DNA of 64,000 nucleotides from Terriglobia bacterium (GTDB taxonomy: Bacteria; Acidobacteriota; Terriglobia; Bryobacterales; Bryobacteraceae), in the NCBI GenBank assembly GCA_020073145.1, contig JAIQFS010000001.1, forward strand, positions 62,001 through 126,000, given 5' to 3'. Made by a program: the position numbers and the translations under genes. A model generated the notes under the pieces. It saw nothing but the letters and a program-made list of their open reading frames with translations, was not told the DNA's origin and did no database searches. Every line of letters begins with the position of its first letter. Within the stretch, counting starts at the first letter, position 1. Positions 56,056 through 64,000 of the stretch are shown in pieces.

Positions 56056-56321
56056 CGCCGGAATTCGTGATCCAGATTCTCCGCGATTGCCTGATGACGG
56101 CCTTCTGGCTGAGCGCTCCGCTGCTGATTGTGGGGTTCGTCGCGGGCATCGTAGTGAGCCTGATCCAGATCGTCACGTCCATTCAAGACACAGGGTTCAG
56201 CACGATTCCGCGCCTGGCGGCGTTTCTGGGGGCGTTTCTTTTGTCGCTGCCGTGGATGCTCTCGAAGATGACGTCGTACACGGTGTTGATCCTGGGAGAC
56301 CTGAGCCGCTATGCAAAGTGA
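56052..56321 (+). CDS. fliQ: Flagellar export gate protein FliQ
   Basis: This 89-residue protein with two membrane helices starts MTPEFVIQILRDCLMTAFWL, with the conserved central SLIQIVTSIQDTGFSTIPRL. Its start overlaps the fliP stop by four bases and its end overlaps fliR by 11 bases. Confidence 0.96.
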   Translation: MTPEFVIQILRDCLMTAFWLSAPLLIVGFVAGIVVSLIQIVTSIQDTGFSTIPRLAAFLGAFLLSLPWMLSKMTSYTVLILGDLSRYAK

Positions 56322-57081
56322 CCTGGTCATCTCGACCGCCACGCTGCTGGGCTTCCTGCTGACGCTGGCGCGGGTGGCGGGGGTATTCGTGTTCGTGCCC
56401 ATTCCCGGTTTGGGGACGCGCTCGAGCGCGGCACGCGTGGTGCTGTCGCTGAGTATCGCGGTGGCGCTGTTTCCCTACTGGCCGCACCCGGAGGGCGAGG
56501 TGGAGGGAGGGCTTCTGACGGCATGGCTGCTATCGGAAGCGGCGCTGGGCATCGGGATCGGATTATCGGTCGCGTTTCTCACCGAGGGATTCAACGTAGC
56601 GGCCCAGATCATGGGGCTGCAGGCGGGGTACGCGTACGCTTCCACGATTGACCCGAACAGCAACGCCGACTCGAGCGTGCTGGTGATCTTCGCCGAACTG
56701 GCGGCCGGCATGCTGTTCTTCGCGCTGGGGCTGCACCGGGAGGTGTTCCGGGTCTTTGCGCGCAGCATGGAGGTGGCGCCGGCCGGGGCCTTCACCCTAT
56801 CGCGGAACGTGGGGGCGCAATTGGTTCTGATGGGGGGCACCATGTTCTCGACGGGAGTGCGGCTGGCGTTGCCGGTGGTGGCGGTGCTGTTGCTGGTGGA
56901 TCTCTCGCTGGCGTTGTTGGGGCGGGTCAATGCGCAGCTGCAATTGCTGACGATCGCCTTCCCGGTGAAAATGCTGGTGGGGCTGGCGGTGTTCGGCTGG
57001 CTGTTGCTGCTGATGCCGGTGCTGCTGCGGAGCGGCGCCAACGCGGCGTTCTCGGCGGTGCAGTCGCTGGCGGTCCGGTAA
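56311..57081 (+). CDS. fliR: Flagellar export gate protein FliR
   Basis: This 256-residue multi-helix gate protein carries the family signatures RVAGVFVFVPIPGLGTRSSA and GFNVAAQIMGLQAGYAYAST. About six membrane helices are visible. It overlaps fliQ and ends one base before flhB. Confidence 0.95.
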   Translation: MQSDLVISTATLLGFLLTLARVAGVFVFVPIPGLGTRSSAARVVLSLSIAVALFPYWPHPEGEVEGGLLTAWLLSEAALGIGIGLSVAFLTEGFNVAAQIMGLQAGYAYASTIDPNSNADSSVLVIFAELAAGMLFFALGLHREVFRVFARSMEVAPAGAFTLSRNVGAQLVLMGGTMFSTGVRLALPVVAVLLLVDLSLALLGRVNAQLQLLTIAFPVKMLVGLAVFGWLLLLMPVLLRSGANAAFSAVQSLAVR

Positions 57082-57082
57082 C

Positions 57083-58147
57083 ATGGCCGACAAAGACCAA
57101 AAGACAGAACAGCCGACACAGCGGCGGGTCAAAAAGGCGCGGGACGAAGGCAACTTCCCGTCGGCGCGAGTCTTCGTCAATGCGATCCAGTTTCTGGCTT
57201 TTGTGTCGCTGGTGCATTCCTGGGGCCCGATCTGGGTGACGGCCATTCACCGCAACCTGGCGCAACTGCTGAACCATGCGTCGACGGCCCGGATGGATGC
57301 CATGTTCATCGTGCAGATGAGCCTGGAGCTGGTCAAACAGACGCTGCTGCCCCTGTTGATCCTGGGCGGCGTGTTGATGCTGGTTACGCTGGCGGCGCAG
57401 TTCCTGGTGACGCGGCTGGGCGTCAGCCTGAAGAAACTCACACCCGATTTCAAGCGGCTGAACCCCATGGCACGTGTGAAGGAACTGCCCAAGCAGAACA
57501 TCCCGGCGTTCCTGCAGGCTGTGGTGATGCTGCCGGTTTTCGGCGCTGTGGTGTATTTCCTGGTGCGTGACAACTTCGACTCGCTGCTGGCTTTGCCGCT
57601 GACGAGCGCGGTGGCGGGAGCGGCGCAGGTGGGGAGCACGCTGGAATCGCTGCTCTGGAAGGCGTCGGGTCTGTTTCTGGTGTTCGGCCTGGTCGATTTG
57701 TTCCGCCAGAAGCGGCGCTATCAGCAGGACATGCGGATGAGCAAGCAGGAAATCCGCGATGAGTTGAAAGAGATGGAAGGTAACCCGCTGATGAAGGCGC
57801 GCATCCGGCGGATCCGGCGGGATATGGCCCGCCGCCGCATGATGCAGGAAGTGCCGAAGGCGACGGCGGTGGTGGTGAACCCGACGCACTACGCGGTGGC
57901 CTTGAAGTACGAAATGAACACCCAAGGCGCGCCCAAAGTGGTGGCCAAAGGCAAGAACTATCTGGCGCTGCGCATCCGGCAGAAGGCGATCGACGCCGGA
58001 GTGCCGCTGATCGAGAATCCGCCCTTGGCGCAGGGGCTGTACAAATCAGTGGACGTGGGGCAGGAGATTCCGGCGGAATTCTACCGGGCGGTGGCGGAGA
58101 TTCTGGCTTACGTGTACCGGCTGATGCACGGCAAGTTACCGGCATAG
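57083..58147 (+). CDS. flhB: Flagellar export switch protein FlhB
   Basis: This 354-residue switch protein has four membrane helices (residues about 25-210), then the cytosolic domain with the autocleavage site NPTH in VVVNPTHYAVALKYE near residue 270. It sets substrate specificity together with FliK. The N-terminal Lys-rich KTEQPTQRRVKKARDEG is typical. The gene is followed by flhA after 28 bases. Confidence 0.96.
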   Translation: MADKDQKTEQPTQRRVKKARDEGNFPSARVFVNAIQFLAFVSLVHSWGPIWVTAIHRNLAQLLNHASTARMDAMFIVQMSLELVKQTLLPLLILGGVLMLVTLAAQFLVTRLGVSLKKLTPDFKRLNPMARVKELPKQNIPAFLQAVVMLPVFGAVVYFLVRDNFDSLLALPLTSAVAGAAQVGSTLESLLWKASGLFLVFGLVDLFRQKRRYQQDMRMSKQEIRDELKEMEGNPLMKARIRRIRRDMARRRMMQEVPKATAVVVNPTHYAVALKYEMNTQGAPKVVAKGKNYLALRIRQKAIDAGVPLIENPPLAQGLYKSVDVGQEIPAEFYRAVAEILAYVYRLMHGKLPA

Positions 58148-58175
58148 CATTTTCGAGCGGGCATACAGGATTCGC

Positions 58176-60272
58176 ATGGACCAAAAGGCATTGACAGGCG
58201 GCAAGTCGACAGCAGGGACGGTGGCGTTGAAGCTGCCCGGGCTGGCCATGACCAATTGGAAGGACATCACCGTGCCACTGGCGGTGCTGGGGGTGGTGAT
58301 CGCGCTGATCTCACCGGTCCCGCGCTTCCTGCTCGACATCCTGATCGTCACCGACATCATGCTTTCGGTGGTGGTGATGATGGTGGCGATGTATATCCGC
58401 AAGCCGGCTGAGTTCAGCGTGTTTCCCACCACGCTACTACTGTTGACGCTGTTCCGGCTCTCGCTCAACATCTCGTCGACGCGGCTGATTCTGATGAACG
58501 GGAACACGGGGACGTCGGCGGCGGGAGACGTGATCCAGGCCTTCGGGAATTTCGTGGTGGGGGGCAACTACATCATCGGGACGGTCATCTTTCTGGTGAT
58601 GATCGCGATCCAGTACGTGGTGATCAACCACGGCGCGGTGCGCATTTCGGAAGTGACGGCGCGGTTCACGTTGGACGCCCTGCCGGGCAAACAGATGTCG
58701 ATCGACTCCGATCTGAGTTCGGGGCTGATTGACGAGCACGAAGCCCGGCGGCGACGGAAAGCCCTGGCGGCGGAAGCGGAGTTCTACGGGGCCATGGACG
58801 GGGCTTCGCGCTTCACGCAGCGGGACGCGGTGGCCAGCATCCTGATCACCGGCATCAACATTGTGGCGGGTTTCCTGATTGGCGTGCTGCAACACGGGAT
58901 GGATCTGGGACACGCGGCGGAAACCTACACGGTCCTGACCATCGGGGACGGGCTGGTCACGGTAATTCCGGCGCTGATGATTTCGATTTCGGGCGGTTTG
59001 ATTGTGACGCGCGCGGCTTCGGATGAGCGGCTGGGGACGGATTTCGGGACGCAGGTTTTCGGCAACCCGCAACCGCTGTTTTTGGCCAGCGGCGTCCTGG
59101 TGGTGCTGGGCCTGTTTCCGGGCCTGCCGACGATTCCGTTCCTAGTGATGGGCGGCGGTTTGGGAGCGGCCGCATGGAACCTGCGGAAGAGAGACGCACA
59201 GGCGGTGAAGGCAACGGCGGCGGCCAAACCGGCGGCGGCGGCCAAGGAGAACCTGGAAGGATTGCTGCGGGTGGAGCCGCTCTCCATCGAGATGGGGCTG
59301 GGGGTGGTGAAGTATGTGGCGGGGGGCCAGGAGTCGCCGCTGATCAAGCGCATCTCGGCCATCCGGCGGCAACTGGCGGGCGATTTAGGGTTCCTGCTGG
59401 GGCCAGTACGGATTGTGGACAACATCTCGCTGAAGGCCCACGAGTACGTGATTCTGCTCAAGGGCGCGGAAGTGGGGCGCTACGAACTGGCAGCGGGCTG
59501 CGAGCTGGCGATTCCGGTGGGCAAGGTGGAGGCTCCGCCGGAAGGCAAGGCCACGAAGGAGCCGGCGTTCGGGATGGCGGGATGGTGGGTTCCGGCGGAT
59601 GTTGCGGAACGGGCCCGGCGGGGCGGGTTCACGGTGGTGGACCCGGTGAGCGTCATGGGCACGCACCTGACCGAGATCATCCGGCAGCACTCGTCGGAAC
59701 TGCTGTCGCGGCAAGACACGAAGAAGATCCTGGACCGGGTGGCGATCGAGCATCCCAAGGTGGTGGAAGATTTGGTACCAAAACTGCTTCCTCTCTCGGC
59801 CGTGCAACGCGTGCTCCAAAATCTGCTACGGGAACGAGTGTCGATTCGCGACGCGGTTACGATTCTGGAGGCACTCAGCGAAGCCGCCGCCACCAGCCGC
59901 AACCCGATTCTGCTGACCGAGTACGTGCGGCAGGCAGTGCGGCGCCTCATCGTCAAACCGTTCCTGAACGCACAGGGCGAGCTGCCGGTCTACCTGGTGG
60001 ATGCTTCCCTGGAGCAGACGGTGGAAGCGGCCGTGGAACACGGAGAACAGAACAGCCACCTGACGCTCAATCCCACGGCTTTGCGCGACGTGCTGAAGCG
60101 GCTGCACGCCAAGGTGGGGAATCCGGAGACGCCGGTGGCGGTGGTGGCGGGATCCGGGTCGCGCTATTTCTTCCGGCAGATCGCGGAGTCCACCATGCAC
60201 AACCTGTTCTTCATCTCGCATAACGAAATCCCGGCCGAAACCAAGATTGTGTCACTGGGGGTAATCCAATAA
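58176..60272 (+). CDS. flhA: Flagellar export apparatus protein FlhA
   Basis: This 698-residue export protein has eight N-terminal membrane helices and the FHIPEP-type cytosolic region (ALPGKQMSIDSDLSSGLIDE, then ARRRRKALAAEAEFYGAMDG). The C-terminal domain docks chaperone-substrate complexes. Length is normal. It is followed immediately by flhF after one base. Confidence 0.97.
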   Translation: MDQKALTGGKSTAGTVALKLPGLAMTNWKDITVPLAVLGVVIALISPVPRFLLDILIVTDIMLSVVVMMVAMYIRKPAEFSVFPTTLLLLTLFRLSLNISSTRLILMNGNTGTSAAGDVIQAFGNFVVGGNYIIGTVIFLVMIAIQYVVINHGAVRISEVTARFTLDALPGKQMSIDSDLSSGLIDEHEARRRRKALAAEAEFYGAMDGASRFTQRDAVASILITGINIVAGFLIGVLQHGMDLGHAAETYTVLTIGDGLVTVIPALMISISGGLIVTRAASDERLGTDFGTQVFGNPQPLFLASGVLVVLGLFPGLPTIPFLVMGGGLGAAAWNLRKRDAQAVKATAAAKPAAAAKENLEGLLRVEPLSIEMGLGVVKYVAGGQESPLIKRISAIRRQLAGDLGFLLGPVRIVDNISLKAHEYVILLKGAEVGRYELAAGCELAIPVGKVEAPPEGKATKEPAFGMAGWWVPADVAERARRGGFTVVDPVSVMGTHLTEIIRQHSSELLSRQDTKKILDRVAIEHPKVVEDLVPKLLPLSAVQRVLQNLLRERVSIRDAVTILEALSEAAATSRNPILLTEYVRQAVRRLIVKPFLNAQGELPVYLVDASLEQTVEAAVEHGEQNSHLTLNPTALRDVLKRLHAKVGNPETPVAVVAGSGSRYFFRQIAESTMHNLFFISHNEIPAETKIVSLGVIQ

Positions 60273-60273
60273 C

Positions 60274-61404
60274 ATGCTGCCGACCGATAAGAACGCGCGA
60301 TTGTTCGTGAAGTCGTACTTCACGCACTCGATCACGGAAGCGATCGAGCAGGCCCGCGTGGAGATGGGCCCGGACGCGCTGCTGTTGAACACGCGGCCGG
60401 CGCCGCCGGAAGGGGCGCACCAGGGCGAGTATGAAGTGGTATTCGGCCTGCGGCCGGGCGCCGAGGACGGCGGAGCCCGGGCGGAAACCGCGGCGGTCGA
60501 TCCGGTGCAGGACCTGCGGAAGCAGATGGAGCAGATCCGCGAGATGGTCAGCCGGATCGGCGCCGGGCCGGTGACGGCTTCGCGTCCGCACTCGGTGGCG
60601 GACGCGCTCTTGAACGCGGGAATCGCTCCGCGACTGGCGGCGGAGATCGACCTGGCGGTGCAGCAACGGCTGCGCAACCGCAGCGCGATCCAGACGGGAC
60701 GCATCAAGTCGATCGGCGATTGGGACCCGGCGACGGTGCTGCAGGAGACCGAGTCCGAAATCGCCAGCCGCTTCACGGTGCTGCCCGAGACGGGGCGGAT
60801 TGTCGCGCTGGTGGGACCTCCGGGATCGGGCAAGACGACCGCGCTGATCAAGCTGGCCGTGACGCAGGGGCTGGCAGCGCGGCGGCGGGTACACCTGATT
60901 TCGACCGACCACTACCGGATTGCGGCGGCGGCGCAACTGGAAACCTATGCGGAGATCCTGGGGGCGCCCTTTACCCTAGCCGAAACCACGACGGCGCTGG
61001 CGCACGCGATCGAGTCAGCTCCCGCGGAAGCGCTGGTGCTGATCGACACTCCGGGGTACACGGCGGTGTCGCTCGAGGAATCGGGCGGCGACCTGACTGG
61101 TTTTCTGAGAAGCCGTCAAGATATTGACACCCATCTGGTTTTGACAGCTACCACTCGTCTAGCAGACCTTCGGCGGGTGGTGGATTTATTTCAGAGCTGC
61201 CTGCCGGCCAAGCTGCTGTTCACCCATCTGGATGAGACGGACTCCACGGCGGCCATCTTTTCCGAGGCGGCGCGGACGGAAAAGCCGCTTTCCTTCTTCT
61301 CCACCGGGCAGGTGGTGCCGGAGGACCTGGAGCCGGCCTCCAAGGCGCGAGTCACCCAATCATTGGTACTGGAATTGCCACAGCCATGCGAGGCAGTTGC
61401 CTAA
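60274..61404 (+). CDS. flhF: Flagellar SRP-type GTPase FlhF
   Basis: This 376-residue GTPase places flagella at the pole in many bacteria. It has an N-terminal basic B domain, then the GTPase with Walker A VGPPGSGKTTALIKLA and DTPGY. FlhF normally partners FlhG, yet fliA follows directly after 7 bases with no flhG between. The last residues run to a normal C-terminus. Confidence 0.94.
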   Translation: MLPTDKNARLFVKSYFTHSITEAIEQARVEMGPDALLLNTRPAPPEGAHQGEYEVVFGLRPGAEDGGARAETAAVDPVQDLRKQMEQIREMVSRIGAGPVTASRPHSVADALLNAGIAPRLAAEIDLAVQQRLRNRSAIQTGRIKSIGDWDPATVLQETESEIASRFTVLPETGRIVALVGPPGSGKTTALIKLAVTQGLAARRRVHLISTDHYRIAAAAQLETYAEILGAPFTLAETTTALAHAIESAPAEALVLIDTPGYTAVSLEESGGDLTGFLRSRQDIDTHLVLTATTRLADLRRVVDLFQSCLPAKLLFTHLDETDSTAAIFSEAARTEKPLSFFSTGQVVPEDLEPASKARVTQSLVLELPQPCEAVA

Positions 61405-61411
61405 ACTACGC

Positions 61412-62182
61412 ATGGCCCTCAGCCCGGCTGATTATCGCGGCACTTTGGACGAGGAAAGCACACTGCGGCGCGAAGCCCTGGTGTTGCAACACCTCCCACA
61501 GGTGCGCCTGATCGCCCGGCGGATTCACGAGCGCTTACCTTCGTACATCAGCCTGGACGATCTGGTGTCGAGCGGGGTGCTGGGGCTGCTGGCGGCCATC
61601 GACAATTTTGACGAGACGCTAAACGTCCAGCTCAAGACCTACGCCGAGCGGCGGATCCGCGGGGCGATCATGGACAGCCTGCGGGAACTGGACTGGGCGC
61701 CGCGGGAGACGCGCAAGAAGTCCAAAACCATCGAATCGGCAATCCACAAAAGTAAACAGCGGCTGGGGCGGGAGCCATCCGAAGAGGAAATCGCCGCCGA
61801 GCTGAGCATCACGCCCGCCGAGTATCAGAAGTGGCTGAGCGACATCCAGGCGATTGACCTGCAGCCCATGGAATACGCCACCAGCGACGGCCACCATCTG
61901 GACGTCTTGCGGCTGGTTCCCGATACGGAAGAGAATTGGCCCTCGCACCTGGTGGAGCGATCGGAACTGGAACGGATTCTGACGCTGGCGATCGAACGGA
62001 TGCCGAAGCTGGAGCGGAATATTCTGAACCTCTACTATTTCGAGGAGCTCAGCCTGGCCGAGATTTCGAAAGTGGTGAAGCTGCACCTGTCGCGGGTGGC
62101 GCAATTGCGGGTGCAAGGCGTGCTTCGGTTGCGCAGCCACCTGCAGAGAGTCTGGTCGCTGGAAACCAGGAGGAAAGAGTGA
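61412..62182 (+). CDS. fliA: Motility sigma factor FliA (sigma-28)
   Basis: This 256-residue sigma factor has region 2 (YISLDDLVSSGVLGLLAAID, then LKTYAERRIRGAIMDSLREL), region 3 and region 4 (YYFEELSLAEISKVVKLHLS, then RVAQLRVQGVLRLRS). It should direct late flagellar genes; the flaG promoter at 46218 matches its consensus. The ATG at 61412 follows flhF by 7 bases. Its stop overlaps the fliN start in a GTGA. No flgM anti-sigma gene is recognised in the window. Confidence 0.93.
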   Translation: MALSPADYRGTLDEESTLRREALVLQHLPQVRLIARRIHERLPSYISLDDLVSSGVLGLLAAIDNFDETLNVQLKTYAERRIRGAIMDSLRELDWAPRETRKKSKTIESAIHKSKQRLGREPSEEEIAAELSITPAEYQKWLSDIQAIDLQPMEYATSDGHHLDVLRLVPDTEENWPSHLVERSELERILTLAIERMPKLERNILNLYYFEELSLAEISKVVKLHLSRVAQLRVQGVLRLRSHLQRVWSLETRRKE

Positions 62183-62550
62183 CGCCCCCCACACCAAGCA
62201 GTTCGAGCTCCAGCGCGAGGCCGCCGGTCGGCGGGATGAAACCGCCGGCGCAGAAGGCCACGGGAACGCTGGACCTGCTGATGGACATGGAGATGCCGGT
62301 GTTGGTGCGGTTCGCCAGCACGCGCATGGCGCTGCGCGAACTACTGGCGCTGGAAGCGGGAGAGATTGTGGAATTCCGGCGCGGGCCGGAGGACCCGGTG
62401 GACATTCTGGTGAATGGACGGGTGGTGGCGCGCGGCGCGGTGGTGGTGGTGCAGGGGAACTACGGGGTCCGCATCATGGAAATCTGCAGCCAGGAAGATC
62501 TGGTGAGACGCCCGGGGCTGGCGCGCCCAAGACAAGAGGAAACGGAATGA
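62179..62550 (+). CDS. fliN: Flagellar motor switch protein FliN-like
   Basis: This 123-residue protein has a Ser/Pro-rich N-terminus and the SpoA/FliN domain at about 40-105 (LDLLMDMEMPVLVRFASTRM, then LLALEAGEIVEFRRGPEDPV and DILVNGRVVARGAVVVVQGN). It is the C-ring surface. The GTG start has an AGGAGG just upstream and overlaps the fliA stop. FliM and FliG are not in the window. Confidence 0.9.
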   Translation: MTPPTPSSSSSSARPPVGGMKPPAQKATGTLDLLMDMEMPVLVRFASTRMALRELLALEAGEIVEFRRGPEDPVDILVNGRVVARGAVVVVQGNYGVRIMEICSQEDLVRRPGLARPRQEETE

Positions 62551-62966
62551 ACTTCGATTGGATTCTAAACCCGCTGACGCCCTTGGCGGCAATCGCGCTG
62601 GCGCTGGCGGCGTGCATCGCCTGTTTTCTATCCACCAAGAGCGAAGTCTACCGGCTGCGCCGGACCGCGGCGGAGACCGAGCGGGAGTTGGCGCGCAAAC
62701 TGGAGCAGGTGGAATCGGCGGTGGCGACCATGGGCCAGCAACAGGCAGAGCCGCCGCTCCCCCTTCCCATGGTGCCCACAGTGCGGCCTTCGCTCAATCT
62801 GACACGGCGCACGCAGGCGCTGCGCATGCGCCGGCGCGGCGAGACCGCCGAAAGCATCGCAGCGGCGCTGGCGGCCCCGCGCAACGAGATCGAGCTGCTG
62901 TTGAAAGTCTACGAGATGGTGGAGTACCGGAAGGGCCTGCCGGCCCCGGCCGAGCCAGCGGCGTAA
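62547..62966 (+). CDS. Small membrane-anchored protein, DUF2802-like
   Basis: This 139-residue protein has one N-terminal helix (PLAAIALALAACIACFLSTK), a coiled-coil (AETERELARKLEQVESAVAT), and a C-terminal HTH-like helical part (RRRGETAESIAAALAAPRNE). The tail recalls the DUF2802 flagellar-operon proteins, weakly. The ATG overlaps the fliN stop (ATGA), so it belongs to the motility operon. Function is unknown. Confidence 0.7.
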   Translation: MNFDWILNPLTPLAAIALALAACIACFLSTKSEVYRLRRTAAETERELARKLEQVESAVATMGQQQAEPPLPLPMVPTVRPSLNLTRRTQALRMRRRGETAESIAAALAAPRNEIELLLKVYEMVEYRKGLPAPAEPAA

Positions 62967-63138
62967 GGCGCAGTCCCGATTCAACCGGACCTCGAGAGAC
63001 TTGCCGGAATCGGCGAGCCAATCGCACCCTCCGAACCCGATACCACACGACGGGCGCGGTGCTTCTCAGCCTCAGCGCCGAAAAACGAGGGGGCTGGGCG
63101 GGCGAATCGCCGGCCCCACAATCGTACGAGAATGGGAC

Positions 63139-63519
63139 ATGGCGCGCGTGAGAATCGACAAGTGGCTGTGGGCCGCGCGATTCTTCAAGACGCGGTCATT
63201 AGCGGTGCGGGCCTGCGAACTGGGGCGGATTGAGTCGAACGGACAGCTGGCCAAGCCGGCGCGCGAGGTGCACATCGGCGACCGGCTGCAAGTGAAGAAC
63301 CCCAGCGGCGATTTTCAAGTGGAGGTCCTGCTCCTGAGTGAGATGCGCGGGCCGGCTTCGGTGGCGCAAACGCTCTACCGCGAGACCGACGCCAGCCGGG
63401 AGTTGCGGCTCAAGCTGGCGGAAGAGCGGAAGACCATGCCGCATTTCGAACCCGTACACGCGGGCAAGCCTTCGAAGCGCAACCGGCGGGAGTTCGACCG
63501 GCTGCGCGGGAGAGGGTGA
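63139..63519 (+). CDS. hslR: S4-domain RNA-binding protein, Hsp15-like
   Basis: This 126-residue protein has an N-terminal S4 domain (RIDKWLWAARFFKTRSLAVR, then LGRIESNGQLAKPAREVHIG) and a basic C-terminal tail (KPSKRNRREFDRLRGRG), as in Hsp15. Hsp15 binds free 50S subunits with nascent chains. The frame runs open upstream to 63001, but the family N-terminus begins at 63139. It converges with the ankyrin gene, one base apart. Confidence 0.9.
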   Translation: MARVRIDKWLWAARFFKTRSLAVRACELGRIESNGQLAKPAREVHIGDRLQVKNPSGDFQVEVLLLSEMRGPASVAQTLYRETDASRELRLKLAEERKTMPHFEPVHAGKPSKRNRREFDRLRGRG

Positions 63520-63520
63520 A

Positions 63521-64000
63521 TCAGAATCGGGGGCGGGCGCGGCCCGGCTGGACGGGCCGGTCGGACTTGGCGCCTTTTTCGATGAGGTACTTGACCACGC
63601 TGTCATAGCGCAGCGATCGGGCGGCGTCGAGCGCATTGCGGCCGTCGGTGTTGGCCGTGTTCAGATCAATGCCCCAGTCCACGAGCATTTTGACCGTCTC
63701 CAGAGTCAGCGCCTCGGCCTGGCCTTTGGGGACGTCGACCCAGGGATAGACGCGGATCATTCCGGTGGCTGCCATGAGCGCGGTGGCTGTTTCCTGGCGC
63801 GGGGCTTGTCCGAATCCCTGCTCGGCGACATAGTTGGCATGATGCACGAACTTGGGATCGGCGCCGCGCCCGACCAGCAGGCGCATGACGTTGGGCTCGG
63901 TGAATCGGGCGGCCAGCCAGAACGGCGTGGCTCCGACCAGGGACGGCTCGAAATGCCAGTCATCGGAGGAGCGGCGGGTGGGAGTCCAGGTCTTCAGGGG
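63521..64000 (-). CDS. Ankyrin-repeat protein (5' end beyond the window)
   Basis: The minus-strand frame stays open from 63521 to the window edge; the ATG at 63886 is internal. Readable ankyrin units include PFWLAARFTEPNVMRLLVGR, ALTLETVKMLVDWGIDLNTA and DGRNALDAARSLRYDSVVKY. The C-terminus ends GAKSDRPVQPGRARPRF. It may be another secreted ankyrin fusion like the one at 20003, but its N-terminus is not visible. It converges with hslR. Confidence 0.8.
   Translation of the reverse strand, partial: PLKTWTPTRRSSDDWHFEPSLVGATPFWLAARFTEPNVMRLLVGRGADPKFVHHANYVAEQGFGQAPRQETATALMAATGMIRVYPWVDVPKGQAEALTLETVKMLVDWGIDLNTANTDGRNALDAARSLRYDSVVKYLIEKGAKSDRPVQPGRARPRF

Overview
The window is GC-rich (roughly 60-65% by eye), densely packed chromosomal DNA from a Gram-negative bacterium. 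The gene content points to an acidobacterium of the Bryobacterales/Candidatus Solibacter type. Reasons are a PEP-CTERM protein, a secreted PQQ beta-propeller protein, ankyrin-repeat secreted proteins, a Ser/Thr kinase with a TPR tail, a protein with an STGPRTPEGKA motif, a degenerate receiver with Glu at the acceptor site, and P- and L-ring flagellar genes that imply an outer membrane. This assignment is inference from protein families. I see no tRNA, rRNA, CRISPR array, insertion sequence or prophage.

Layout, first part (1-31.8 kb): mixed housekeeping and accessory genes. The window opens inside ppdK (pyruvate phosphate dikinase). An AmmeMemoRadiSam module follows, with a radical SAM enzyme and a Memo-AMMECR1 fusion. 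Next come a PVADH-like quinoprotein, a Ppx/GppA-HD phosphatase with a CHAD protein split in two by an in-frame TGA, and a TrmB-like regulator. Two response regulators (NarL and NtrC types) precede a Ser/Thr kinase, and a porin is paired with a short PstS-like protein. After these lie a Gln/Asn-rich membrane protein, a secreted CXXCH-toroid-ankyrin protein with a secreted partner, a pair of M16 peptidase-like proteins, a PEP-CTERM protein, and the pyrimidine operon pyrR-pyrB-pyrC.

Second part (31.9-43.6 kb): an FAD/Fe-S oxidoreductase of the glycolate/D-lactate type coupled to the STGPRTPEGKA protein, a methyltransferase-like protein, a glycine-zipper lipoprotein, a 6-phosphogluconate dehydrogenase, and both subunits of a methylcrotonyl-CoA-type carboxylase.

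Third part (43.6-63.0 kb): signalling and motility. An HDOD protein and a PilZ protein are divergent. After them come a lytic transglycosylase, flaG-fliS, a leftward operon flgF-(orf)-flgG-flgA-flgH-flgI-flgJ, and a rightward operon fliK-flgD-flgE-fliO-fliP-fliQ-fliR-flhB-flhA-flhF-fliA-fliN-(orf). Together these encode most of the rod, rings, hook, export gate and motility sigma factor. Flagellin, the C-ring proteins FliG and FliM, stators and FlhG are not in the window. A sigma-28-like promoter precedes flaG. The window ends with an Hsp15-like S4 protein and a truncated ankyrin gene.

Many genes are tightly coupled by ATGA, GTGA or TAGTG overlaps. The long antisense reading frames opposite real genes are codon-bias shadows and are not annotated.
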